A DNA stretch of 64,000 nucleotides from Dyella sp. ASV24 (GTDB lineage: Bacteria; Pseudomonadota; Gammaproteobacteria; Xanthomonadales; Rhodanobacteraceae): NCBI RefSeq assembly GCF_016428905.1, contig NZ_JAELTQ010000013.1:1-64000 (forward strand), in the 5' to 3' direction. A program made the position numbers and the translations under genes. Under the pieces are notes generated by a model. That model ran no database searches. It was not told where the DNA came from and was given only the letters and a program-made list of their open reading frames with translations. Of this stretch, positions 24,241-33,600 are shown in pieces (the first letter of the stretch is position 1; the number at the start of each line of letters is the position of its first letter).

Positions 24241-26667
24241 GTGCCAACCGCTGCCGAACGCCAGGAGGCGCTGATTCGTAACTTCGGTGTTGTTCACGCG
24301 TATGACCCCGATGACGGGATCTTCGTTGTGTCACCCGATCGACTCGGCTTCGGCGCGATCATGCCGCCGCTGAACGGCATCGACACGGCGACGCTCGAAG
24401 CGTTGAACGTCCTCCTAAACGTTCCGTATCCGACAAACTCGACGCTCCAGGTGCTGCACTATGCGTCGCCGGATATCGAGCCGGTGATCTGGGACTTCAA
24501 AGAGCTGCGTCGTAACGAGACGGATCCGAATCTCAACAAAATTTCCGACGAGCGCGTTAACTTTCTGCGCGGCCTGACGCTGAATGCTGCAAGCGAGGTT
24601 GCCGGCGCGCGCCTTCGCCAGCTCCAGGTCTTGATCACCGTGACCGTCCCGCACGGAACCCATGAACCGACCCTGCAAGAGAAATCCGCCATTCGCGAAC
24701 TCATGCAGAATTTCGACGCGGCGCTGAAGGCGATTCGTCTTCCCTTCCAGCGCCTGACAGCCAGTCGCTACGTCCGCTTCATGGAAACCCTCCTCAACCA
24801 CAGCCCAAATGCCATCTGGCGCCGCACGGCTGTTGCAGAGTGTGAACCGGACGAGCTGCTGTGCAATCAAATTCTCGACCCGGACACCGTCATCGACTTT
24901 GAGAAAGAGGCCATCCGCCTCGGTGACTATGCGCATGTGCGCTGCCTGAGCGTGAAGCGATACCCGGACTCGCTCTTTCCCGGCATGGCCCAGTACTACA
25001 TGGGCGACATCATGAAGGGCACGAAGGCCATGCGTGACCCCGTGCTCTACGTGGTCAACGTGATCTACCCGGACCACGAGAACCGACGCGGCTTGCTCCA
25101 ACGGGACTTCCAGTGGGCCAAGAAGAATGCCGAAGGTCCGCTCGCGCGCCTGGTGCCGGAATACGGCCGTCGCGCGGAAAGCCTGCGCCAAATGGTCGAG
25201 GCGATGGATAACGGTGACCGGATCATCTACTCGTACTTTGGCGCGGCAGTCTTCTCGCGCACGAACGAGCAGTCGATTCAGGCAGCCGGCGACGTCCAGG
25301 CGATGATGCGCACGCTCGGCTTCCAGGCCGTGCCCGACAAGTACGCGCTCCAGCCTCTCTTCTCTCAGCTAATGCCGTTCGGCGCCGAGCCGGCGATGCG
25401 CGAGTTCACTGGCCGCTACAGGACCTACGGGACGCGCCATATCGTGCCGATGCTTCCGATCATCGGAAGTTGGCGCGGATCGCGCCGGCCGCTGCTGACC
25501 TTCATTAGTCGCGACGGGCAGCTAATGCCGTGGTCGCCGTACGACACGGACAGTAACAACAACTTCGTGATCGCCGCGAAGTCAGGTTCGGGCAAAAGCT
25601 TCCTCGCGAATGCAATCGTCACGAATTTCCTGAGTATCGGCGGGCGCGCGTGGTTGATCGACAAGGGCTTCAGCTACAAAAAGCTGTGCCAGGACCGCGG
25701 CGGACAGTACATCGAGTTCGAGGCGGACTCGGACATCTGCATCAACCCGTTCTCCATCGTGAAGGACTTCGGCGAAGAGGTCGAGATTCTGGTGGGCATC
25801 ATCCAGATCATGGCCGCGCCGAAGGAGGGTTTCGACGAGTTCCAAGCGCCGGGCGTGCAGCGCGTGCTCACCGAGCAGTGGCAGAGGCACCACCACGATC
25901 TGACCATCGACCACCTTGAGGCCGCCCTGCTCGAAGAAGAGGACCAACGTCTCAAGGACGTCGGCAAGCAGCTGTTCCCGTTCACGTCCAAAGGCCAGTA
26001 CGGCAAGTTCTTCAACGGCCCGAGCAATGTGAATCTGGACAACCGTCTGGTGGTGCTGGAGCTTCAGCAGTTGACGGGTCGCCAGCATTTGCAGCGCGTG
26101 GTTCTGCTGCAGCTGATGTACCAGATCCAACAGTCCATGGATAAGTTGCCGGTTAGCATGCCGAAGTGCCTCCTCGTCGACGAGGCCTTCAACCTGATCG
26201 CCACTGGGGAAACGAAGGACTTCATCATCAGCTGGTATCGCCAGCTGCGTAAGTTCGGCGCGGCCGCTGGCATCTGTACGCAGTCGGTGAACGACTTCTA
26301 CCAGAACGAGGGCGCGGCGGCGATCATCGAGAACTCAGCGCATAAGCTCCTTCTAGCGCAGGAGCGCGACTCGATTTCGATGGCTCGAAGCAAGGGCCGC
26401 CTGACGCTGTCTGAAGGCGAGTTCAGTCTGCTGGAGACCGTGCATTCCGTGCAGGGTGAGTTCTCCGAGATCCTGATCGTTGGCCCGTTCGGTACCGGGG
26501 TTGGACGACTTGTGGAGTCCCCGTACAACAAGCTTCTGTTCTCGTCGCACGCGAATGACAAGGGAGCGATTGAGAACTACGTGAAGGCCGGACTCTCGCA
26601 GGAGGACGCGATCCACGCAGTTCTGCGTGATCGCGGGGTGGCCTACGGCGCGAGGTACGCGGCATGA
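24241..26667 (+). CDS. traC: TraC, VirB4-like ATPase of pilus assembly
   Basis: An 808-residue protein with GTG start. It has the TraC N-terminal domain, then a RecA-like ATPase domain: Walker A AKSGSGKS (residues about 446-453) and Walker B CLLVDEAF (about 643-650), with a TQSVND motif downstream. TraC is the cytoplasmic energy source for pilus extension and retraction. The next gene overlaps it by four bases (ATGA). Confidence 0.95.
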   Translation: MPTAAERQEALIRNFGVVHAYDPDDGIFVVSPDRLGFGAIMPPLNGIDTATLEALNVLLNVPYPTNSTLQVLHYASPDIEPVIWDFKELRRNETDPNLNKISDERVNFLRGLTLNAASEVAGARLRQLQVLITVTVPHGTHEPTLQEKSAIRELMQNFDAALKAIRLPFQRLTASRYVRFMETLLNHSPNAIWRRTAVAECEPDELLCNQILDPDTVIDFEKEAIRLGDYAHVRCLSVKRYPDSLFPGMAQYYMGDIMKGTKAMRDPVLYVVNVIYPDHENRRGLLQRDFQWAKKNAEGPLARLVPEYGRRAESLRQMVEAMDNGDRIIYSYFGAAVFSRTNEQSIQAAGDVQAMMRTLGFQAVPDKYALQPLFSQLMPFGAEPAMREFTGRYRTYGTRHIVPMLPIIGSWRGSRRPLLTFISRDGQLMPWSPYDTDSNNNFVIAAKSGSGKSFLANAIVTNFLSIGGRAWLIDKGFSYKKLCQDRGGQYIEFEADSDICINPFSIVKDFGEEVEILVGIIQIMAAPKEGFDEFQAPGVQRVLTEQWQRHHHDLTIDHLEAALLEEEDQRLKDVGKQLFPFTSKGQYGKFFNGPSNVNLDNRLVVLELQQLTGRQHLQRVVLLQLMYQIQQSMDKLPVSMPKCLLVDEAFNLIATGETKDFIISWYRQLRKFGAAAGICTQSVNDFYQNEGAAAIIENSAHKLLLAQERDSISMARSKGRLTLSEGEFSLLETVHSVQGEFSEILIVGPFGTGVGRLVESPYNKLLFSSHANDKGAIENYVKAGLSQEDAIHAVLRDRGVAYGARYAA

Positions 26668-27062
26668 GCGATGCGGGAACGAAGCCGGCGCAATCGCCCG
26701 CGCAGCCCGGATGGAGCCGTTCGATGGTCTGGTTCGTAGCGCTCGTCTGGCCCGTCGTCGTCGCACTCGTTGCGCTGCGATGGAGTGGGGCACTCCACCT
26801 GCCCGACGAGTTGGCCGAGCGCCCCCGCATCGTCGTGATGGACGTGCAGGGAGCCGTGCAGGCCGAAGTGACGCGCCTCGGAGGTGATGACGCTGCCCTC
26901 AAGGCCGCCATCAGTCACGTTCAAGGGGTAGCGCGCGATCTGCGGAGCCAGGGTTACATGGTCCTGGACGAATCCTACGTCTATGCGTACCCGCAGGGTA
27001 TTGAAGTCGAGCCCGCGGCCGATGCCAACGCGGCTCCTTCGAGCAACGGGGCGAACCCGTGA
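26664..27062 (+). CDS. trbI: TrbI (F-type), inner-membrane protein affecting pilus retraction
   Basis: A 132-residue protein with one membrane helix (MVWFVALVWPVVVALVALRW) and a periplasmic domain with RIVVMDVQGAVQAEVTRL, the typical TrbI opening strand. The place between traC and traW and the four-base overlaps on both sides match the F-plasmid order. Confidence 0.75.
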   Translation: MSDAGTKPAQSPAQPGWSRSMVWFVALVWPVVVALVALRWSGALHLPDELAERPRIVVMDVQGAVQAEVTRLGGDDAALKAAISHVQGVARDLRSQGYMVLDESYVYAYPQGIEVEPAADANAAPSSNGANP

Positions 27063-27595
27063 GCACCGCTAACGCCAGTGTCGCGCCGGCGCACAAAGAG
27101 CGCTGGAGCAAGACGAAGACCCTGAACATCGTTTGCGGGCTCACGATCGCGTGGTTGCTCGCGGTGAAGCTGGTCGGTGCCTTTGTCCACCTCGGTGTGG
27201 ATCCGCAGCCGACTCCGTGCCTCCCCTGGAGGTACTTCATCGTCGGCCAGCAGATTCCGGACTCCATTGAGCGCGGGAAGATCTACATGTATCGCGCGTA
27301 CCGCATTCCGATGATGCCTAACGGCATTCACGTGGCGAAGTACGCAGGAGCCATCGCTGGTGATCACGTCGTCGTGAACGAGCAGGGCATTTTCATCAAC
27401 GGTCACCTCTGGGGGCCGCTAAACAAGGAAGTGATGATGAAGGGAAGGATGACTATGGATGATGTCCGGGCCGATTACGTAGTACCGACAGGCAAGGTGC
27501 TGATGCTCGGCACGATGCCGAATACCTGGGACGGCCGCTACTGGGGCCTCGTCAAGCTCGATCAGATCGATGGCAAGGCGGTGCCGCTATGGTGA
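27059..27595 (+). CDS. S26-family (TraF/TrhF-like) signal peptidase homologue
   Basis: A 178-residue protein with one membrane helix (IVCGLTIAWLLAVKLVGAF) and a periplasmic S26 domain. PTPCLPWRYFIV sits where leader peptidases have the Ser-x-Pro nucleophile motif, so the serine appears to be replaced by cysteine. HVAKYAGAIAGDHVVV contains the expected lysine and GD pair, and PTGKVLMLGTMPNTWDGRYWG matches the C-terminal signature. Relatives in IncA/C and IncHI transfer regions (TrhF) are thought to process pilin or other tra proteins. GTG start, overlapping trbI by four bases. Confidence 0.8.
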   Translation: MSTANASVAPAHKERWSKTKTLNIVCGLTIAWLLAVKLVGAFVHLGVDPQPTPCLPWRYFIVGQQIPDSIERGKIYMYRAYRIPMMPNGIHVAKYAGAIAGDHVVVNEQGIFINGHLWGPLNKEVMMKGRMTMDDVRADYVVPTGKVLMLGTMPNTWDGRYWGLVKLDQIDGKAVPLW

Positions 27596-28863
27596 AGAGG
27601 GCTATTCCGTTGGCGCTCGCCGGTCTCGTGGCCGTGCTCGGGACTGCCTATGCGCAACAGGGCCCCGCGCCCGCCAAGGCGTCGACGTCGGCTGTGGCAG
27701 ACAAGATCATGGTCGAGCGCGCGCAGGCAGCCCTCGAAGACCCCGAAGCGGTCGCCGGCAGTGGTTGGCAGGAAAGCGCCGACGCGACCATTGCAAAGGA
27801 AAAGGCCGCTCGCGGCGGTCAGCTGCAGAGCATCGTCGACCAGCAGCCGACCGCATTGCAGCAGGCGCTGGACAAGGCCGCGCAGACTCTGAATCTGCCG
27901 TCACCCGTGGCGCAGAAGCCGGGCGTGGCCAAGCAGGCTCCTAACGTGAAGTACCGCATCTACCTCTCACAGTCGATGGGTGATGCAGCTGTCCGCGAGG
28001 CCATGATGGATGCCGTGGGCCGCGAGGACACGATGCTGATCTTTCGTGGCCCGAAGAAAGGCCAGACAGTGAATCAGCTCCAGCTCTGGCTGGGCAACAT
28101 GGTCAAGGACCGCGTGCAGAAGGCCGAGCCACTTCCCAACATCTTCGTGGACCCGACGGCGTTCAGCGACCACGACATCACCGTCGTGCCGACCGTTGAG
28201 CGCGTGGACGAGTCTGGCAAGACCATCGCCTCGGTTCGCGGGTTGTTCGACACGGCCTGGCTAGAAACCGAAGTGGCGCGCGGCGCCAAGGGCGACCTTG
28301 GGGCGCGGGGCAAGACCTTCCCCGTTGCGGAGATCGACCTGCTCGCGGCCATGCAGGAGAAGGTCAAGAACTTCGATTGGGAGGCCTGGAAGCAAAAGGC
28401 TGCCGCCGACTACTGGAAGAAGGCCCCGTTCACGGAGCTGCCGCGCGCGACCGAGGCGCGTGTGCGCCAGATCGACCCGACCGTTGTGGTCCCGAAGGAC
28501 ATCATTGCCCCGAACGGAACGGTCGTGGCGCGAGCAGGCGACACGTTCAACCCGCTCGATTCCATGGGGTTCCACCAGAAGCTGCTGATCTTCGACGCGA
28601 CCGACAAGGCGCAGCTCGAGTACGCGCGCAAGTTCCTCAAGGACGCCGCCGGCACGCGTGTGACCCTCATCACAACCACCATGAACCGCGACGAGGGCTT
28701 TGACGGATACGTCGAGATGGAGAACGAACTCGAGCACCCGGTCTACATGCTGAACGCACCAGTGCGCGACACGTTCCATGTCGAAATGGTGCCAACGACG
28801 GTTGAGGCCACGAACAAGGTCTTCGTTGTTACCGAGGTGCCCGTGCACCAGGGAGGGAAGTGA
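27589..28863 (+). CDS. traW: TrbC-TraW fusion protein
   Basis: A 424-residue exported protein (signal peptide ending TAYA-QQ). After a helical region (about 25-110) comes a TrbC-like domain: KYRIYLSQSMGDAAVREAM, TMLIFRGPKKGQT, and LPNIFVDPTAFSDHDITVVP. From about residue 230 a TraW domain follows: RGKTFPVAEIDLLAAMQEKV, ARVRQIDPTVVVPKDIIAPN, and NPLDSMGFHQKLLIFDATD. In F the two are separate genes that interact in the periplasm for pilus assembly, so the fusion is functionally reasonable. Confidence 0.85.
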   Translation: MVKRAIPLALAGLVAVLGTAYAQQGPAPAKASTSAVADKIMVERAQAALEDPEAVAGSGWQESADATIAKEKAARGGQLQSIVDQQPTALQQALDKAAQTLNLPSPVAQKPGVAKQAPNVKYRIYLSQSMGDAAVREAMMDAVGREDTMLIFRGPKKGQTVNQLQLWLGNMVKDRVQKAEPLPNIFVDPTAFSDHDITVVPTVERVDESGKTIASVRGLFDTAWLETEVARGAKGDLGARGKTFPVAEIDLLAAMQEKVKNFDWEAWKQKAAADYWKKAPFTELPRATEARVRQIDPTVVVPKDIIAPNGTVVARAGDTFNPLDSMGFHQKLLIFDATDKAQLEYARKFLKDAAGTRVTLITTTMNRDEGFDGYVEMENELEHPVYMLNAPVRDTFHVEMVPTTVEATNKVFVVTEVPVHQGGK

Positions 28864-28864
28864 T

Positions 28865-29080
28865 ATGGGTCGCCTGGTACTGACAATGCGCCGAGGACAG
28901 GGCGTGACGATGGACATCCCACAGGGCGAGGGTGACCCGGACAGCATGCATCTGACCATCGAGCGCGTCGAGAACGGAGAAGTGCGTTTGGTGTTCGAAG
29001 CTCCGAACCACATCTCGATCATTCGTGACTCGTTGCTTAGGGGTGGGTTCAAGCGACCGGCGGGAGGTGGCCATGACTAA
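28865..29080 (+). CDS. csrA: CsrA/RsmA-family RNA-binding regulator
   Basis: A 71-residue protein that begins GRLVLTMRRGQGVTMDIP and continues with MHLTIERVENGEVRLVFEAP and HISIIRDSLL. This follows the CsrA pattern: first strand MLxLTRRxGE, then VxVxVxxVxGxxVRLGxxAP, then VxVxRxEI. It is slightly longer in the loop after strand 1 and in the C-terminus. CsrA dimers bind GGA in mRNA leaders and change translation or stability. The gene sits one base after traW and overlaps traU by 8 bases, so it is made with the transfer apparatus. Confidence 0.75.
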   Translation: MGRLVLTMRRGQGVTMDIPQGEGDPDSMHLTIERVENGEVRLVFEAPNHISIIRDSLLRGGFKRPAGGGHD

Positions 29081-30155
29081 CCTCTCTCTGCGCAAGCTTG
29101 GTGCGAAGCTGGTCTTCGCCTTTGCCCTGGCTTTCGGGCTGAACGCCGCCGCATACGCCGATGTGGCGTCGGACGTTGGTGTGTCCGGTGCGACCTGTCC
29201 GGACGCCAAGTTCTTCAGCGGGTCGATGATCCGCAACCTCTGCTGGAAGTGCTTCTTCCCGATTCGCATCATGGGCATCCCCATCGGCGGCGGTCCAATT
29301 CCCGACGACGCGGCCGCACCATTCTGCGTGTGCCCAGGCCGTACTTTCGGTATCCCGTCACCAGGGATCACGCTGGGCCTCTGGGAGCCGCGCCACCTGT
29401 TCGAGATGGTTCGACAGCCGTGGTGCAGTCCCGTCTTCGGCAAGCCTCTCATCAAGTCGAAGACAAAACTCGGCGTGTCTGGTTTGGCGCGCTGGGGTGG
29501 GTACAAGCCGGAGTCGATGGAGAACCCGCAGTCGATGGGTGCGTACTACAACTGGCACTGGTGGGCGTATCCAGTGAACGTGCTCCTCGATTCGCTAATC
29601 GGTTCGGTGTGCTCGACGAAAGGCGGGTACGACATGGATCTCCTGTACTTCTCGGAGATCGACCCAACGTGGAACAACGACGAGTTGGCGTTCTACACCC
29701 AGCCGGAGGCGAAGCTTTTCTCGAATCCGCTTGTGATCGCCAGTTGCGCCGCTGATGCGGTCGCGTCGACGGTGAACAAGCCTATCCAGCTGATGTACTG
29801 GTGCGCAGGTACATGGGGACACGCGTACCCCTTTACCGGCAACGTCAACAACGCCGACAGTCCGCCTCGCAACACATCGTTGCTGACGTTCCGTGCGCTC
29901 GCCGCCTTGCATCGGCGCACATTGGCAAAGAAGACATACGGAAACGACTCGGTGTGTCGCAGCTCAATCTCGCCGATGATCCCGAAGCAACAGTACCGCC
30001 TGCAGACGTTCTATCCGCTTCCTGAAAAGAGCGGAAATCACTGGCTTGGCGCGAGCCCGTTTGAGTGGGGAGAATGGAGAAATATCCCTATGAAAGGCGA
30101 GGATTACGTGATACTAGAATGGGCGTTTTCAGACTGCTGTGTTACGTTCTGGTAG
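29073..30155 (+). CDS. traU: TraU, periplasmic DNA-transfer/mating-pair protein
   Basis: A 360-residue exported protein (signal peptide LVFAFALAFGLNAAAYA). It is cysteine-rich in the TraU pattern: LCWKCFFPIRIMG, FCVCPG, PGITLGLWEP, QPWCSPVFGK, and C-terminal FSDCCVTFW. TraU is needed for DNA transfer and contributes to pilus assembly. The ATG at 29073 follows GGGAGGTGGCC. A terminator at 30242 closes this operon. Confidence 0.93.
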   Translation: MTNLSLRKLGAKLVFAFALAFGLNAAAYADVASDVGVSGATCPDAKFFSGSMIRNLCWKCFFPIRIMGIPIGGGPIPDDAAAPFCVCPGRTFGIPSPGITLGLWEPRHLFEMVRQPWCSPVFGKPLIKSKTKLGVSGLARWGGYKPESMENPQSMGAYYNWHWWAYPVNVLLDSLIGSVCSTKGGYDMDLLYFSEIDPTWNNDELAFYTQPEAKLFSNPLVIASCAADAVASTVNKPIQLMYWCAGTWGHAYPFTGNVNNADSPPRNTSLLTFRALAALHRRTLAKKTYGNDSVCRSSISPMIPKQQYRLQTFYPLPEKSGNHWLGASPFEWGEWRNIPMKGEDYVILEWAFSDCCVTFW

Positions 30156-30241
30156 ACGTCTAAACGGCCATATGAAACAACACGTTACGCCTGACAAGCG
30201 GCGATGTAAAGCAGTAGATGAGCTGCTGATGTGACTACGAC

Positions 30242-30267
30242 AACGCCACCGAATCAGCGGTGGCGTT
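30242..30267 (+). terminator. Terminator after traU
   Basis: AACGCCACCG and CGGTGGCGTT form a perfect 10-bp stem with loop AATCAG, followed by TCTCGTTGTT. The 30156-30646 gap holds this terminator, the activator box at 30453-30468 and otherwise no convincing gene. Confidence 0.85.
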
Positions 30268-30452
30268 TCTCGTTGTTGTGCCGATTCTTTGGCGAGCCTT
30301 GGCGACCCGCATTGAGCAGCGCCAGAGAAGTGATCGAGGCCGTCGGGTAGGAGCGCTCCATCGTTGGTGCAACCGGTACTATCTACGGCGCGCCGCGCCC
30401 TCTGCCCGAGGCTCTGAAGACACGGGAGGCGAGGGGGTAGAAACGGCACCCT

Positions 30453-30468
30453 ATAACGGCACCGTTTC
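30453..30468 (+). promoter_or_regulatory. Putative tra activator box upstream of traN
   Basis: ATAACGGCACCGTTTC fits the shared pattern. AACGGCACC is repeated 14 bases upstream (30442-30450). A -10-like TAGATT (30495-30500) lies 26 bases downstream, the same offset as for traF. The leader to the traN start is then about 140 bases. Confidence 0.6.
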
Positions 30469-30646
30469 CGACCCTCGTCGTGTCCTTTGATCAGTAGATT
30501 CTCCTGCGGCCAGTGGTAGTGCGGCGGCCGTTGGCTTACTGGCGCCTGCTGCAACCCTCTCCACCGCATTCGGTGTGACTGGCCAGTCTCTCGACGCGCC
30601 GCGCTCAAAGCGCGCGTCGGTTCACGACATGGGCCAAGGAATCTCG

Positions 30647-33600
30647 ATGCTTCAGATAGGACGCAGCTGCGCTATCGCACTGGCGATGGCTCTTGGAATC
30701 GCCTGCTTCGGGATCTCGGCTCAAACCGCTCCTTCGGACGGTGGCCAGGTGGTCTCGACGCAGACCATCGCGCTGAGCGCAGCCCAGACGCAAACTACTA
30801 CGGGCACCGCGACTTCCGACGGCGATGCTCTGCTGGCCAACAAGCCGAACGTCGGCTACGCGGAGGGTGGTGAGGCGGGTACGGGCACGGTCACGCTGAA
30901 CGGCCAGACGGTCGATATGAACCGCTTGGCGCCGACTACCACCGACAAGTCTTACATCGACCGCCTGAAGAGCACCAATAACGGCAAAGACCTGAATGAC
31001 CTTAAGACCCTCTACGACACCGAGTCGAAGAAGGTCGACAAAGACACTGGTGCCATGGGGCAAGCCAGCAACACGGTCTCCAACTCGGCGGCGAACAAGC
31101 CTTTCAGCCAGAGCGATCTGGAGAACGATCCAACGCTCAAAGGATCCGCGTCCTCATTCGACAGCGCCACCAACGGTAACGCGCTGGGTGACGTGTTCGG
31201 CGATTGCAAGGACACGACCGTCGTCACGCCGGTCCAGGAGGAGGGGTACATCATCGACTACAAGACCTGCGACAAGGTCTTGACCCCGACGCAGCAGGGT
31301 GTCGTGTGCACTCGCACCCGCCACGGGTCGGTGACCATTCCTCGCGTGCCCGGGCAGAAAGACGCTCAGCTCTTGGTCGAGCAGGGCGCGACGATGCAGA
31401 TGTGTACGCGCAAGACCACCGCGTACAAGTATCGCGAGACCCTGCATCAGACGCGCGACGGTGACCTCAACGTCACACAGGAGACCGGAGGCCTTTCGTG
31501 CAAGCGCGTCATGTCGGCCAGCACGTCCCAGCAGAAGACCCAGGGCAGCGCACAGGGCGATCTCCCCATCAGCACGGAGATGGGCAGCGTGTCGTGTCAG
31601 CGGACGGTCTACTCGACCACCGTGTCGCAACCAGGCCAAAGCTCCTGGTACATCGTGAACGACACGACCATTCCGAGTAGACAGGAGCTGGATCAGCAGT
31701 ACGACTTTTCAACGCCGGACTATTTCAACCTCGGCTACACAGTGATCCCGGCGAACGCGAGGCTCTCGAACGCATGGATAACCGATGCCGATCAGGCTAC
31801 GGTGACTAACCTCCGCTGGTCCGGAACAACGCTCTATTACCACCTTGTGCTGAACTCGGTGCGGCACCGTGCGTACCGGATCAACTATCAGTGGACCGTC
31901 GACGCCGTCGGCGCGGGGGTCAGCGAAAGCGGGTGGTGCGGCGACCCGGGCAGCGCTCAGTGCCCGACGCAGTGGCGTTGTGACGCCTACGCACCGTACT
32001 GGGTGAATGGCCAGCAGGTGACGGCCGACATGGCGTCGAGCAAGGCTCCCTTGTTCCCCGGTGCCGGTTCGACCTGTGTGGTGGGCACGCTAAGTCGCAC
32101 TTGCGGCGGTAGCGCAACGAACGGCGCGGCCATTCCCATTGGCGACAAGGTTCCCGCGGGAGCCACTTACGGCAGCCTGGCGCCCAAGTCGAAGAAGGTG
32201 ATCGAGACGCTCAGCGAGATGGTTCTGCCCATCGCCGTCGCTGGCGAGGTCAGCGGCATCCGGGTGTCGAACTTCCAGTGGTGGGTGTCCAATCCACAGA
32301 ACGGTGTAAGCGTGTGGCTCACGCAGACCCCGACCCAGGCCAATGGTTGGGTTGCGGGCTTCTCGGTCAGCCGAAGCGACTTTTCGTATGTGCCTCAGCA
32401 ACCCCATATCGTGATGACGTGGGATGTCACGACATCAGTTACCGACGTCGGCGTAGGCGACCAGGGCAACTGCAATGACCCAGGCAGCACCGCGTGCCCC
32501 ACGCAGTGGTCCTGCACGCAGCAGGCGCCGGCTACGGTCAGCGGGCTTTACGTATCAGCAAGCTTGGCCCAGTCCAAGGCCCCGCTCTACCCGGGCGCCC
32601 CGAATACCTGCGTGGTCGGCGAGCTGAATCGTGTTTGTAACGGCGCGTCCAATGCGATCACATCGATCGGCATCGGTGACCTACTGCCGCCTGGCGCCAC
32701 CGAGATCTCTGCGTTCAACTGGTACGTGACAAACCCCGACGGCAATGTGTCCGTTGCCCTTACGGCTGCTCCGACCCTGGCCAATGGCTGGACCGCATCG
32801 TTCAACGTTCGCCGACAGTACACCGGAAACGGTTCGACGGCCGTAAAGCCACACATTCACATGACGTGGGACGTGCTGGGTCCCGAAAAGATCGCCGTCG
32901 GCACGCAGGACACCGGCGATTGCAACGCCTCGCCAGAAAGCCCGAGCTGCAAGATGGCGTGGCATTGCACCCAGAAATCGCCTGGTGACATCGATGGCAT
33001 CCATCTGGAGTACAGCGATCTCTACAACGGTGGTCGTGGCCAGTTGTACCCCGGTGAGGGTTACGGCTGCCTGGTGGCCACTTACAACCAGGAATGCTCC
33101 GGGACGGGAGGCAAGCGGACCTCCGTATCTATCGCGGACCAGATCAAGGGCGGCGTAAAGCAGATCTACGACTACACATGGACTGTGAGTCTCCCTATCG
33201 CCAACGTCACGGTGAAGCAGATCCAGGCTCCTACTTTTGACAACGGCTGGATCGCCATCTTCGAAACCACTCGCCAATCGTGGGCCGACGAGCCTCCCGG
33301 CCAGCCGACCGTTCACCTGCAATGGAACCAAGACGGTGATCCGCAGTACGGATTCTCCGTCGAGGACTCGGGGGACTGCACCCTGCACAGCGACCAGTTC
33401 TGCAAGGTCAACTGGACCTGTGACCAGCGCGCACCGGTTGTCGTCAACGGACTGACCATTCCCGCTGAGATTGTCCAGCAGCAGCCCCCGCTTTTCGATG
33501 GCGACGGTGGCACCTGCATGGTTGCCACGCTGCACTACGACTGCTCGGGCATCTACAACAGCAGCGGTGATGTCTGCTGGGACGACGACGACGGCACACG

